Source of the DNA: JALZKA01 sp963721645
GTDB lineage: Bacteria; Actinomycetota; Thermoleophilia; Solirubrobacterales; 70-9
Direction: 5' to 3'
Assembly: GCA_963721645.1 (NCBI GenBank)
Contig: CAVRJK010000002.1
Coordinates: forward strand, 806,001 to 870,000
Length of the DNA stretch: 64,000 nt
Shown: positions 1-9,406 of the stretch, in pieces
How the letters are laid out: each line of letters opens with the position of its first letter
Numbering within the stretch: the first letter of the stretch is position 1
Translations under genes and position numbers: made by a program
Notes under the pieces: generated by a model
Told to the model about the DNA's origin: nothing
Database searches by the model: none
The model's input: only the letters and a program-made list of their open reading frames with translations

Positions 1-1165
1 ACCTTGCCGTACACCTCGAACTGGACCGTCGCCCATCCGCCTGCGATCGAGCTGGCGACCAAGCTCGCCGAGATCGCCCCGGACGGGTTCGAGCGCGCCT
101 TCTTCACCTCGGGGGGTGCCGAGGCGGTCGAGTCCGCGTACAAGATGGCCGTCCAGTACCACCAGGCAAACGGTGAGCCCCAGCGCCGCAAGGCGATTGC
201 GCGCCGCGACGCCTATCACGGCGTTTCGCTCGGAGCCCTCTCCTTCACGGGTATCCCTGTCTGCCGCACGCCGTTCGAGCCGCTGCCCGTCCCGACTTCC
301 CATGTCGCCTCGACCAACGCGTACCGCCACCCGGCCGGCGGCGACGAGGCCGAGTTCACCCGCGTGCTGCTCGAGGAGATCGAGGAGACGATCGCGTTCG
401 AGCAGCCCGAGACGATCGCGATGATCATCATGGAGCCGGTGCAGAACGCCGGCGGCTCGATCGTTCCGCCCGCCGGCTACTGGGACGGCCTGCGCGAGAT
501 CTGCGACAAGCACGGCATCCTGCTGGTCTCCGACGAGGTCATCTGCGCCTTCGGCCGCCTCGGTACCTGGTTCGGCGCCCAGCGCCTCGGCTACTCGCCG
601 GACCTCATCACCTTCGCCAAGGGCCTGACCGGCGCCCACGCCGCGATGGGCGGCGTGATGATCTCCGACAAGGTCGCCGACGTCTTCCTCGACGGCAAGG
701 CCGACTACCTACACGGCATCACGTTCGGCGGCCATCCCGTCGGATCGGCGATCGCCCTTGGGGCGATCGAGATCTATCGAGCGGGAGGGGATCCTCGAGA
801 ACGTTCTCGACAACGAGCCCAAGGCGCGCGAGATGCTCGACGGCCTCTCGGACATCCCGATCGTCGGCGACGTCCGTGGCATGGGCCACTTCTTCGCGAT
901 CGAGGTCGTAAAGGACCAGGCCACGAAGGAGCCGCTCACCGAGGCTGAGGCGAACTGGCTCCTCAAGCGCGTCCTTTCAGATCGTCTGTTCGAGAAGGGG
1001 ATGATCTGTCGCCTGGACGACCGCTCCGAGCCGATCGTCCAGATCGCGCCGCCTCTGGTCGCCGACGTAGCGCTCTTCGAGCAGATCACAGAGATCCTCC
1101 GCGACGGACTCACTCACGCAGCCGAGCGACTTGAAGCCGGAATCCCGGCCGACGTCGCGGGCTAG
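1..1165 (+). CDS. Class III aminotransferase (5' partial, frameshifted)
   Basis: Pyridoxal-phosphate enzyme of aminotransferase class III (omega-amine or omega-amino acid type), which moves an amino group from an amine to an oxo-acid in the cytosol. The N terminus lies outside the window. Visible are the PLP-phosphate region FFTSGGAEAVESAYKMA, the cofactor-binding Asp in LLVSDEVICAFGR and the Schiff-base Lys in ITFAKGLTGAH. The frame breaks after GAIEIY and resumes as EREGILENVL in the next frame; one extra C near position 778 explains this. The second frame then runs to the TAG at 1163. The neighbouring Pot-type importer and acyl-CoA genes suggest an amine or polyamine substrate, but the exact substrate is not visible. 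Confidence 0.85.
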
Positions 1166-1253
1166 CGGCGCGCCCCGAGAGCGCCAAGTTTGGGCACTTG
1201 AACCGCTTCAGGCGGTCGAATTGTCCTCGATCCACATCGACGCCCCCTTGCGG

Positions 1254-3327
1254 CTAGCGGCGCGCCAGGGCGTCGACGGCGACCACACCGTTTGGTCCGG
1301 CCAGCAATGGGTTTACCTCGACGAGGCTCAGGTCCTCTTCGAGCATGAGCTCGGAGATCCGGGTCGCGGCGATGGCGACGGCGGCTACGTCCACGCCGGG
1401 GTTGCCGCGGCCGCCTTGGAGGAGCTTCGAGCCCCGTAAGGATCCCAGGGCCTCCTCGACGCGTGCGGGGGAGGCGGGCAGGGGTATCACGATGACGTCG
1501 TCGAGGGCCTCGGTCCAGATCCCGCCGAGCCCGATCACAAGTGCCGGGACGACGCCGTCGGCCCGCGCGGCGACGATCAGCTCGATACCCCCCGGAGGAG
1601 CCATCTCCTCGACCAGCAGCTCGGCGCCAAGGGCCTCTGGGAGGGAGAGGATGCGCGCTGCCTCGTCGGCGAGCTCCGCTTCGGTCGCGATGCCAAGGGC
1701 GAGCGCACCGACGTCCGACTTGTGCTGGATCGTCGGGCCGGAGAGCTTGAGTGCGACGGGCCACTCGATCCCCTTTGCGAGTCGTACGCACTCCTCGGCA
1801 CTCCGCGCCCGGCGCCCTTCGGGCACTGGAACTCCGGCGGCATGAAGTAAGCCTTTCGTCCCGGCCTCCGACAGCCACAGGCCCGGATCCGTGCGATTGG
1901 GCGTGACCTTCGACGCGATCGCCCGCAGCCGTTCGGGGCTGGCGTGTGAGCGCCGCAGCTCACGAGCGCACAGGATCGCGGTCGAGACTCCACCGACCGA
2001 TGCGATTCCGTGCGCAGCAAGCTCCTGGGCGATATCCCCGTCCGTCAGCTCCGGAAGGGTCGATGCCATCAGCGGGGCTGCGTTCGCCCGGTCGAGCCCT
2101 TCAGCGATTCCGGACCGGTGAGCGGACCATGACGGATCCGAGTCGTCGGGCAGGTCCTGTGGCGTGTCGTGAATCACCAGGACCTGATCGATGCCAGGGT
2201 CCGAGCCCGTCGACCTCGACGATCTCTGCGAGCAAGGCGGTCTGAGCCCAGATGAGCGGCGTGTAGTCGAGCGGGTTCGCGACAGTGGCCGCGTCGGGCA
2301 GGAGCTCGCGCAGTCTGGCCTTGGTCGAATCGGCCAGGGGCGGAAGCTCGACACCCATGCGATCGGCCTCGTCGGCTGCGATTCCGGAGTCGCCGCCCGA
2401 GCAGGTGAGGATGGCAAGGCCGCCGCCGCCACGAGGGCGAGCACGCGGCTCGGCGAGGACGCGCGCGAGCTCCAAAAGCTCGTGCGGGTTGCGTGCCCAC
2501 GACGCGCCGGCCTCTTCGATCAGGGCCCGGAAGATTCGCTCGTCGCCGGCGAGCGCGCCTGTATGCGCCGCGGCGGCTGCGGCGCCCGCTTCGGATGAGC
2601 CGGATTTGAGAACCGCTACACCGATCCGTCGCTCGACGCAGCATGCCAGCGCTTCGGCGAGCTTTCGGCCGTCGCCGTCGGATTCGAGGAACATCGCGAC
2701 CGACCCAACGCCGTCGCGCTCGCTGAGCGCCAAGAGCCAGTCGGCCGGGTCGCATACCGCGCCGTTCCCCGTCGAGATGACGGTGTGGAAGTTGATCCCG
2801 CGGCGGGTGTTGAGTGCGTTCACGGCGACGTTGCCGCTCTGGGAGATCATCGCCACCGGTCCGGCGGGAAGCGGCTGGACCGCGTCGCCCCAGATCGCGG
2901 TGTTGTGGGCGAACGAGATGATCCCGTTGCCGTTGGGGCCGCAGACCGGGAACGATCGGTCGAGCGCGGTCTCCCGCAGCTCGCGCTCGAGCTCACGGCC
3001 TACCTCGACCTCGCCGAAGCCCGCGGAGATCACGATGGCGCCGCCGCAACCGGCCTCGGCCGCGGAAGCGACGGTCGCCGGCACGTTCGGGGCCGGGACG
3101 GCGACGGCAACGGCGTCCACGGGTTCGGGAAGGTGCGCCAAAGACGGGAAGCACTCGATGTTGCGGATGCGGTCTCGGCGGGGATTGACGCCCCAGACCG
3201 GCCCGTCGAACCCCATGCGCTCGAGGTTTCGCAGGATGATGTCGCCGTAGGCGCTGGGACGGTCGGTCGCCCCTACAACGGCGATGGAGCGTGGCTCGAG
3301 GAGGCGGTTGAGATCCATCAGGCCCAC
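1254..3327 (-). CDS. ADP-forming acyl-CoA synthetase, fused alpha-beta (frameshifted)
   Basis: Acyl-CoA/acetyl-CoA synthetase (ADP-forming) with both subunits in one chain; it interconverts an acyl-CoA and the free acid with ATP. The N-terminal CoA-binding domain starts MDLNRLLEPRSIAVVGAT and is followed by the ligase domain with the catalytic-His region AAAHTGALAG. The C-terminal ATP-grasp half shows LKLSGPTIQHKSDVGALAL and ends with DALARR. The two parts lie in different frames: the first reads to EIVEVDG, the second resumes at SDPGIDQVLVIHD, and one extra base at about 2203-2208 reconciles them. It follows the acyl-CoA dehydrogenase on the same strand with a 42-nt gap, so the two probably form an operon. 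Confidence 0.88.
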
Positions 3328-3369
3328 CGGTACGTGCCTCTATCGCGGCAGAGGCTGCTCATTCCGCAT

Positions 3370-4575
3370 TCAGTGGAGCATCCGCTCGACACCGCGGCGC
3401 TCGAGGCCGCGCGTGACGATCAGCCGTTGGATCTCGGAGGTGCCCTCCCAGATGCGGTCGACGCGCAGCTCGCGAAGGAACCGCTCGGCGACATTCGAAC
3501 GCAGGTAGCCGCGGCCGCCGAAGGCCTGGACGCAGCGATCCGCGCAAACCCAAGCGCGCTCCGAGGCAAAGAGCTTTGCCATCGAGGCCTTGTTGTGGAC
3601 CAGCTTCAAGTCCGCACCCCGGTCGGAGAGCAGGGCGACCTGAAAGGTCAGAAGACGGGCGGCTGCCGTGTCGGCCGCCGAGTCGGCGAGCGGGAAGGAC
3701 ACGCCCTGGTAGTCGAGGATCCGGCTGCCGCCCTGCTCGCGGCCGGCCGCCCACGCGACGGTTTCGTCGAGGAGCCGCCACATCGCGCCGACGCAGCGGG
3801 CCGCGATGCCGAGGCGCTCCTCCATGAACCAGGCGCGCTGTAGGTCGTCGCCCTGGCCGACACCGCCGATGACCGAGTCGGAGGCGAGCTCGACGTCTTT
3901 GAACACGAAGGTTGGATGCCCGTCCGGATAGGAGTGAGTGAAGGCGGGATCGTCGATCATCTCGACCCCGGCGGCGTCGGCATCGACTGCGAACAGGGTG
4001 GGGAGGCTCTCGCCGCCGTCGATCACGTTTGCCATGACGATTAGGACGGTGGCCACGTCACCTGTCGTGACGAACCACTTCTCGCCGTTCAGGCGAAACC
4101 CGTCGGCGGTGGGCACGGCCGTCGAGGCGATGCGGCTGGGGTCAGATCCGGCGTCGCGCTCGGTGACGGCGTAGGCGTCCCGGATCTCGCCACGGAGGGC
4201 GGGGAGGAGGTAGCGTTCTCTTTGAGCCTCAGAGGCGTGGTGCCAGACGTTGTAGGCGTTCGGGATGTGCCAGTGGATCGCGTTCGTGGAGCGCCCGAAC
4301 TGTTCTTCGACCAGCGCCCATTCGAGCGTCGACCAACCCTGTCCGCCGTGCTCGGGCTTGTGGAGGCCACCGACGAGGCCCGCGTTTGCAGCCTCTGACC
4401 TCACTTGCTCGACGACGTCCTCGGGCAGCCGGCCGTGGGCCCGTTCCGCCTGCTCCTCGAGCGGCATGAGCACGTCCTCGACGAACCTGCGCGAGCGCGA
4501 CTGGATGTCGCGAGCCCTGCCCGTGAGCTCGAAGGGGGTTTCTTCGACGGCTTCGAGTGCTGCGCTTGCCTCCAT
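3370..4575 (-). CDS. Acyl-CoA dehydrogenase
   Basis: FAD-dependent acyl-CoA dehydrogenase, 401 aa, the usual family length; it introduces an alpha-beta double bond into an acyl-CoA. The N-terminal helical domain holds LVGGLHKPEHGGQGWSTLEW, the middle beta domain has the flavin-binding stretch YAVTERDAGSDPSRIAS and the substrate motif EKWFVTTG, and the C-terminal helical domain ends with QAFGGRGYLRSN and the RIWEGTSEIQRL signature. It starts with ATG at 4575, 10 nt after a TAGAGT -10-like box on the minus strand, and is divergent from the Rieske gene. It probably acts with the downstream acyl-CoA synthetase on the carbon skeleton left after deamination. Confidence 0.93.
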   Translation of the reverse strand: MEASAALEAVEETPFELTGRARDIQSRSRRFVEDVLMPLEEQAERAHGRLPEDVVEQVRSEAANAGLVGGLHKPEHGGQGWSTLEWALVEEQFGRSTNAIHWHIPNAYNVWHHASEAQRERYLLPALRGEIRDAYAVTERDAGSDPSRIASTAVPTADGFRLNGEKWFVTTGDVATVLIVMANVIDGGESLPTLFAVDADAAGVEMIDDPAFTHSYPDGHPTFVFKDVELASDSVIGGVGQGDDLQRAWFMEERLGIAARCVGAMWRLLDETVAWAAGREQGGSRILDYQGVSFPLADSAADTAAARLLTFQVALLSDRGADLKLVHNKASMAKLFASERAWVCADRCVQAFGGRGYLRSNVAERFLRELRVDRIWEGTSEIQRLIVTRGLERRGVERMLH

Positions 4576-4597
4576 CGCCGGGACACTCTAACATGAG

Positions 4598-4607
4598 ATT
4601 GCGCAAT
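4598..4607. promoter_or_regulatory. Palindrome in divergent promoter region (possible TetR operator)
   Basis: ATTGCGCAAT is a perfect 10-bp palindrome midway between the divergent acyl-CoA dehydrogenase and Rieske oxygenase genes. TetR-family repressors bind palindromes, and a TetR gene sits just downstream at 5900, so it could be its operator. The arms are short and there is only one copy, so the assignment is speculative. Confidence 0.3.
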
Positions 4608-5890
4608 TGACTACAAGATCAACAGCCGCGAACCCCCAAGGGGGTCTGACCCCGGGTCTGACCCCTCAGGCACAGAACCCCAATGGGGGTCTGACCCCTC
4701 AGGCACAAAACCGTCAAAGGGGTCTGACCCCGGGTCTGACCCCTCAGGTCTTGCCGCTGGACGTCGCTGACGTCGAGTTGACGCTTCGGCCTGTCGAGCG
4801 CGCGTCGATGCTGCCTCCCGCGGCGTTCGCCGACCCGGGGGTCCTCGCCTGGGAGATCGAGCATCTCTACGGCGGCTGGATCTGCCTGGGTCACGCCTCG
4901 CTGGTCGCCGAGCCGGGCAAGTATCTGATGCGTGAGATCGGCCAGACGAGCGTTTTCGCCGTGGCAGGCGACGACGGCGCCCCGCGCGTTTTCCTGAACA
5001 CCTGCCGCCACCGCGGATCACGCCTGGTCGAGGAGTCCGAGGGTCAGGTCCGCCGGCGAATCCAATGCCCCTACCACGCGTGGTCCTACGGGCTTGACGG
5101 CAGCTTGGCTGCCGCGCCGCACATGGACGAGGTCGAGGACTTCGACCGCTCGTGCTTTGGCCTGATCGAGATAAGCAGCGCGGTCGTCGCGGGACTCCTC
5201 TTGGCCGATCTGAGCGGAGAGGCCGGCGATCCCCTGGCGCACGTCGGGGACTTCGGCGACCGTATGGCCGGCTGGCGCCTTGCGGATCTCGAACGCGCGG
5301 GCTCGCGCGCCTACGAGGTCAACGCAAACTGGAAGGCGATCGCCGAGAACTACAACGAGTGCCTCCACTGCCCCGGCGTCCACCCGGAGCTGAACGCTCT
5401 CTCCGACTATCGATCGGGGAGCTCGCAGTCCGGCCCGGGCGCGTGGTGCGGAGGGTCAATGGAGCTGAACGACGGCGCCGAGACGATGGGCCGAGACGGC
5501 CATCTCCAGCGTCCGCCCATCCAGGGGCTCGATCCCTCCGAGCACAGCTCCATCTATTACTTCGCGCTGTTTCCGAACGCTTTGCTCTCGCTTCATCCCG
5601 ACTACGTGATGCTCCACACCCTGTGGCCGCGCGCGGTCGATCGCACGGACGTGATCTGCGAGTGGTACTTCGAGCCGCGAACGATCGAGGCCGACGGGTT
5701 CGATCCGTCGGATGCGATCGACTTCTGGGATCAGGTGAATCGCGAGGACTGGCGGGTCTGCGAGCTCACCCAGAAGGGCGTACGGGCCCGCGGCTACACA
5801 GCGGGTCGCTACTCGGCGGACGAAGGCGACGTCCACGCCTTTGACGCGATGGTTGCCGAGCGCTACGTGGAGGCGCTCCGATCCGGCTGA
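4607..5890 (+). CDS. Rieske (2Fe-2S) oxygenase, large subunit
   Basis: Ring-hydroxylating or N-demethylating type Rieske oxygenase. The Rieske cluster motif appears as LNTCRHRGSRL then IQCPYHAWSYG (CxH and CxxH), and the mononuclear iron site as NWKAIAENYNECLHCPGVHPE. The ENYNECLHC form resembles choline/stachydrine/carnitine oxygenases more than aromatic dioxygenases, which fits an amine-catabolic locus. The longest frame begins at TTG 4607, but the next 45 or so codons translate a palindromic repeat array (GLTP, AQN repeats). A start at TTG 4751, TTG 4778 or ATG 4808 is more believable. A separate ferredoxin reductase is not seen nearby. Confidence 0.85.
   Translation: MTTRSTAANPQGGLTPGLTPQAQNPNGGLTPQAQNRQRGLTPGLTPQVLPLDVADVELTLRPVERASMLPPAAFADPGVLAWEIEHLYGGWICLGHASLVAEPGKYLMREIGQTSVFAVAGDDGAPRVFLNTCRHRGSRLVEESEGQVRRRIQCPYHAWSYGLDGSLAAAPHMDEVEDFDRSCFGLIEISSAVVAGLLLADLSGEAGDPLAHVGDFGDRMAGWRLADLERAGSRAYEVNANWKAIAENYNECLHCPGVHPELNALSDYRSGSSQSGPGAWCGGSMELNDGAETMGRDGHLQRPPIQGLDPSEHSSIYYFALFPNALLSLHPDYVMLHTLWPRAVDRTDVICEWYFEPRTIEADGFDPSDAIDFWDQVNREDWRVCELTQKGVRARGYTAGRYSADEGDVHAFDAMVAERYVEALRSG
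4640..4743. repeat. Array of five GGGGTCTGACCCC palindromes
   Basis: Five copies of GGGGTCTGACCCC (two lack the first G) lie at 4641, 4654, 4686, 4719 and 4732. The arms GGGGTC and GACCCC flank a single T. Copies 1/2 and 4/5 abut as head-to-tail pairs, and the spacers share TCAGGCACA(G/A)AACC. The same palindrome, seen as GGGGTCAGACCCC, occurs twice at 10494 and 10529. This is the pattern of a REP-like extragenic palindrome family. No transposase is seen in the window. Confidence 0.85.
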
Positions 5891-5899
5891 GGTGAGAGT

Positions 5900-6514
5900 G
5901 TGAGCGCTGTGGCTACGGAAACAGCCGACCGAATTCTGGACGCAGCCTGCGAGATCATCGCCGAGGAGGGGATCGACGAAGTCCGGATCGCCCGAGTTGC
6001 CACCCGGGCCCGCGCATCGTCCGGCCTGGTCCACCACTACTTCTCGACTCGTGAGGAGCTCCTCGAACAGGCGCTCGTCCACTCCTTCGAGCGCGCCGGC
6101 GACGACCGCTTCGGCGACGGGTCTCACCCACTGCCCGGCTCGGCGACAGAGACGTTCGGCCTGGCGATCCGCGAATGCCTGCCCTACGCGGGCGAGGCAG
6201 AGCGCGAGTGGGTCCTCTGGGTCGAGCTCTGGCTGCGCGCCGTTCGCGAGCCGGGTCTTCGCGAGGTCGCGGCCAAGCTCTACGGGCGCTATCGCCGCTG
6301 GCTGGCAGCGATGATTCTCGCGGGCGCCGAGAGCGGCGAGTTCACGCTCGAGCGGAGTCCGGAGGAGATCGCCGACATTGCGATGGCCCTCCTGGACGGC
6401 GCCGGGATACGCGCGATGGTCGCCGACCCCGCCATGGACGTCGAGGCAGGCCGCGCGCTCGTCGCCGGGACCCTGGCGCCGCTTCTCGGCATCGAGCCGG
6501 AATCGCTTTCGTGA
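5900..6514 (+). CDS. TetR-family transcriptional regulator
   Basis: 204-aa one-component repressor. The N-terminal helix-turn-helix is clear: ADRILDAACEIIAEEGIDEV followed by the recognition region SGLVHHYFSTREELLEQAL at residues of about 10-55. The C-terminal half is the variable ligand-binding helical domain. It starts with GTG 9 nt after the Rieske stop, so it is probably cotranscribed with that gene and may control the divergent catabolic genes and the following transporter. The ligand cannot be read from sequence. Confidence 0.92.
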   Translation: MSAVATETADRILDAACEIIAEEGIDEVRIARVATRARASSGLVHHYFSTREELLEQALVHSFERAGDDRFGDGSHPLPGSATETFGLAIRECLPYAGEAEREWVLWVELWLRAVREPGLREVAAKLYGRYRRWLAAMILAGAESGEFTLERSPEEIADIAMALLDGAGIRAMVADPAMDVEAGRALVAGTLAPLLGIEPESLS

Positions 6515-6585
6515 CCGCCAAGGGGCCTGTCCTTTGACACCGGCTCCCTGGCCCGAGGTTGCGAGCCCGGGCACATCGGAGTAGC

Positions 6586-7722
6586 GTGGATCGCCGAGTG
6601 AGCATCATCGATCTCGGCGCACCATTCACACGCCGGCAAGGATTGCGGGCGGTAGCAGTGGGCGCTCTCGGCGCGTATGGCCTGTCCGGATGCACCGTGT
6701 CGCGAGAGCTCGACGTACCCGAGGGCGGCATCTCGGTCAAGCCGGAGATCGACGGCGACCTCCTGATCTACAACTGGGCTCAGTACATGGATCCCGCGCT
6801 CAAGAAGAGCTTTTCGGAGAAGTACGGGGTGGAGGTCAACGAGGTCAACTACGACAACCTCGAAGCGATGGTCGTCAAGCTCAGAGCGGGCGGTCGCTAC
6901 GACATGATCTGGCCCACGCCCGAGTACGCGTTCCGTCTGAACCAGCAGGGTCTCCTGGCCAAGTTCGACCGTTCAGACCTGAAGAACGCGGACGGCATCT
7001 CCAGCTACTACGACACGGGCTGGTGGGACCCGAACTCGGAGATCTCGGTCCCCTACGCCTATTACACGACAGGGATCGCCTGGCGCGACGACCAGGTCTC
7101 AGGAATGACCGGCTCGTGGAACGACCTCACGAACCCCGACGGCGAGGGGCGGATGTTCATTCTCGACGACTTCCAGGAGGCGATCGGAGAGGCGAACCTC
7201 ATCAACGGCTGGGAGCTGAACACGGCCAATGCCAGCGAGCTGGAGATCTCGAAGGAGACGCTTCTTGAGCAAAAGGCGTTTGCCCGGGGGATCTCGACGA
7301 ACTCGACGCAGAACCTCGTCAACGGCTCGGCTTCCATCCATCAGGCGTGGAACGGCGACATCGTCAACGTCAGGAACCAGGTCGACAACCCGGAAAACTT
7401 CAAGTACCAGACCTGCGAGGAGGGGGTGCCCGTCGGCACGGACCTGATGTGCATCCCGGTCACTTCACGAAGTCCGGGCACGGCGCTCCTGTTCATCGAC
7501 TGGATGCTCGATCCCGAGAACTCGGCTCAGAACGTGATGTGGAACGGCTACCCCCAGCCCTACGACGGCGCGCTCGAGGCCTTCGCCGAGCTGGTCAAGG
7601 AAGAGCCCGCAATCGACGTCGATCTCGAGCAATTGGACGACGGTGGGCTCGAGTACCGCCTCGACAGCCCCGATGACCGAAAGCTTTGGAACAAGATCTG
7701 GACTGAGGTAAAGGCAACTTGA
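6586..7722 (+). CDS. potD: Spermidine/putrescine-type solute-binding lipoprotein
   Basis: Periplasmic-type binding component of a polyamine ABC importer. The start chosen is GTG 6586, preceded by CGGAG; TTG 6559 and GTG 6598 are alternatives. The signal region has twin arginines (FTRRQGLRAVAVGALGAYG) and ends in the lipobox LSGC, so it is a likely Tat-exported lipoprotein. Family features include LLIYNWAQYMDPALKKSF, YDMIWPTPEYAF and the C-terminal LFIDWMLDPENS. Its stop overlaps the TTG start of the first permease (TTGA), a sign of translational coupling. Polyamine uptake is the family expectation; other cationic amines remain possible. Confidence 0.88.
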   Translation: MDRRVSIIDLGAPFTRRQGLRAVAVGALGAYGLSGCTVSRELDVPEGGISVKPEIDGDLLIYNWAQYMDPALKKSFSEKYGVEVNEVNYDNLEAMVVKLRAGGRYDMIWPTPEYAFRLNQQGLLAKFDRSDLKNADGISSYYDTGWWDPNSEISVPYAYYTTGIAWRDDQVSGMTGSWNDLTNPDGEGRMFILDDFQEAIGEANLINGWELNTANASELEISKETLLEQKAFARGISTNSTQNLVNGSASIHQAWNGDIVNVRNQVDNPENFKYQTCEEGVPVGTDLMCIPVTSRSPGTALLFIDWMLDPENSAQNVMWNGYPQPYDGALEAFAELVKEEPAIDVDLEQLDDGGLEYRLDSPDDRKLWNKIWTEVKAT

Positions 7723-8579
7723 CGGCACGCGCATCAGGTTTTTGGTCTCGGTTCCTCATCCCCGGGGGCCTCTGGCTCCTGTTGTTGTTCGCGGTTCCCC
7801 TCACGCTCGTCCTCGCCCTGTCGTTCGGTTTCACCGATGGTCTGGGCCGCGCCGTCTACGCGTTTGACCTGGAGAACTACGCCGAGGCTTTCGACCCCCT
7901 CTACATCCCGGTCCTTCTTCGCTCAGTTGGCTTTGCTCTCGCGACCGTTGCCCTCTGCCTCCTGATCGGCTATCCGGTCGCCTACTACATCGCCCGGTAC
8001 GGAGGCTCGAAGAAGCACATCCTGATCGCGCTCCTCGTGATCCCGTTCTTTGTCAACTACCTCGTACGCACTTATGCGTGGGTGGCGCTCCTGGCCGACG
8101 AGGGGCTCGTCAACTCGGCGCTCAGCTCGCTGAACCTCTCCGAAACCGGCATCCAGCTCATCAACACTCCGTACGCGGTGATCGGCGGACTCGTCTACGG
8201 ATATCTCGTTTTCATGATCCTGCCCATCTACGCCTCGCTCGAGCGCATGGACCCGTCGCTCGTCGAGGCGGGCAAGGACCTGTTCGGGCGCCCCTTTCAG
8301 ACCTTCATCCACGTGACGCTGCCGCAGACAAAGCAAGGAATCCTGGCGGGCTGCGTACTCGTATTTCTGCCGGCCGTCGGCGACTTCGTCTCGGCGCAGC
8401 TTCTGGGCGGGCCGAACACCTACATGATCGGGAACCTGATTCAAGACCAGTTCTTCACGGCCAACAACTGGCCATTCGGCTCGGCTCTGACCGTGGTGAT
8501 GATGATCTTCCTGGGCTTTTGGATGGTGGGCTACCTGCGCTCCGCCGCCCGCGAGGCGCGCAATCCGGTGGCGGTGTAG
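7719..8579 (+). CDS. potB: Polyamine-type ABC transporter permease (PotB-like)
   Basis: 286-aa inner-membrane permease with about six hydrophobic segments, beginning with LIPGGLWLLLLFAVPLTLVL. The ATPase-contact (EAA) loop is visible as LVEAGKDLFGRPFQTFIHVTLP. The start is TTG 7719, overlapping the stop of the binding protein, with GAGGTAAAGG upstream as ribosome site. It is followed 4 nt later by the second permease. The two permeases should form the heterodimeric channel driven by the PotA-like ATPase. Confidence 0.92.
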   Translation: MTARASGFWSRFLIPGGLWLLLLFAVPLTLVLALSFGFTDGLGRAVYAFDLENYAEAFDPLYIPVLLRSVGFALATVALCLLIGYPVAYYIARYGGSKKHILIALLVIPFFVNYLVRTYAWVALLADEGLVNSALSSLNLSETGIQLINTPYAVIGGLVYGYLVFMILPIYASLERMDPSLVEAGKDLFGRPFQTFIHVTLPQTKQGILAGCVLVFLPAVGDFVSAQLLGGPNTYMIGNLIQDQFFTANNWPFGSALTVVMMIFLGFWMVGYLRSAAREARNPVAV

Positions 8580-8583
8580 GGGC

Positions 8584-9405
8584 ATGGCGTTCGACCGGCC
8601 GAGGTTCTTACGGATCTACGCATACGCGGTCTACGCGTTCCTCTTCATCCCGATCGGGGTCGTCGTCCTGTTCTCGTTCAACTCGGTCAAGTCCCTGCAG
8701 TCGTTCCAGGGCTTCTCGCTCCAGTGGTATGACGACTTCCTTTCCGACTCGACACTTCGCGAGTCGCTCTTCATCTCGCTCGAGATCGCATTGATCACGA
8801 TGGTCATCGCGACCTTTCTGGGCACGGCGCTCGCGATCGGACTGGTTCGCGCCCGCACGCGCTGGAGTCCTGCGGCGAACGTCCTCATGCTCATCCCGCT
8901 GGTCACGCCGGAAATCGTCGCCGGGATCTCCGCGCTTTTGATCTTCTCCCAGATCGGCGTCCAGCTCTCGTTCTGGACGATCGTGATCGCTCACATCACC
9001 TTCTCGATCTCATACGTGACGATCGTGGTCCGTGGCCGGCTCTCGTCGATGGGCGACGAGGTCGAGCAGGCGGCGATGGACCTTGGCGCGACAAGGCTGG
9101 GAGCGGTGCGCCTGGTGCTGATCCCGGAACTGTGGCCGGCCGTGGTGGCCGCTGGATTGCTTGTCTTCGCCCTCTCCTTCGACGACTTCGTCCTCTCCTT
9201 CTTCACCACGGGTGAGGACTCGCAGCCGCTTCCGGTGCGGATCTGGTCGGCGATCCGGTTCGGGGTCTCCCCGACGATCAACGCGATCGGAACGCTGATG
9301 ATGGCAATCTCGATCTCGGCTGTGGTCGCGGCCGTCTTGATCCCGCGTTTCTTCGGCCGCAAGGAGTCTGGCATCAAGGTGCTGACTGGACAGGAGGGAG
9401 GATGA
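8584..9405 (+). CDS. potC: Polyamine-type ABC transporter permease (PotC-like)
   Basis: 273-aa permease of the same type, with six predicted membrane spans (for example FLFIPIGVVVLFSFNSV near the N terminus). Its EAA loop reads VEQAAMDLGATRLGAVRLV, followed by the typical LSFDDFVLSFFTTG of PotC/YdcV proteins. ATG 8584 follows the PotB stop by 4 nt. A GGAGGGAGG ribosome site near its 3' end serves the ATPase gene that starts at 9407. Confidence 0.92.
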   Translation: MAFDRPRFLRIYAYAVYAFLFIPIGVVVLFSFNSVKSLQSFQGFSLQWYDDFLSDSTLRESLFISLEIALITMVIATFLGTALAIGLVRARTRWSPAANVLMLIPLVTPEIVAGISALLIFSQIGVQLSFWTIVIAHITFSISYVTIVVRGRLSSMGDEVEQAAMDLGATRLGAVRLVLIPELWPAVVAAGLLVFALSFDDFVLSFFTTGEDSQPLPVRIWSAIRFGVSPTINAIGTLMMAISISAVVAAVLIPRFFGRKESGIKVLTGQEGG

Positions 9406-9406
9406 G

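Noticed and set aside
1161..1266. 14-bp direct repeat GCTAGCGGCGCGCC at 1161 and 1253, each overlapping a stop codon of the two convergent genes
   Set aside because: Only two short copies, no flanking element and no gene between them; a CTAG-centred coincidence of stop codons is enough.
2785..3843. Long plus-strand open frame of 352 codons
   Set aside because: It is antisense to the acyl-CoA synthetase and dehydrogenase, which have clear motifs; its translation has no domain.
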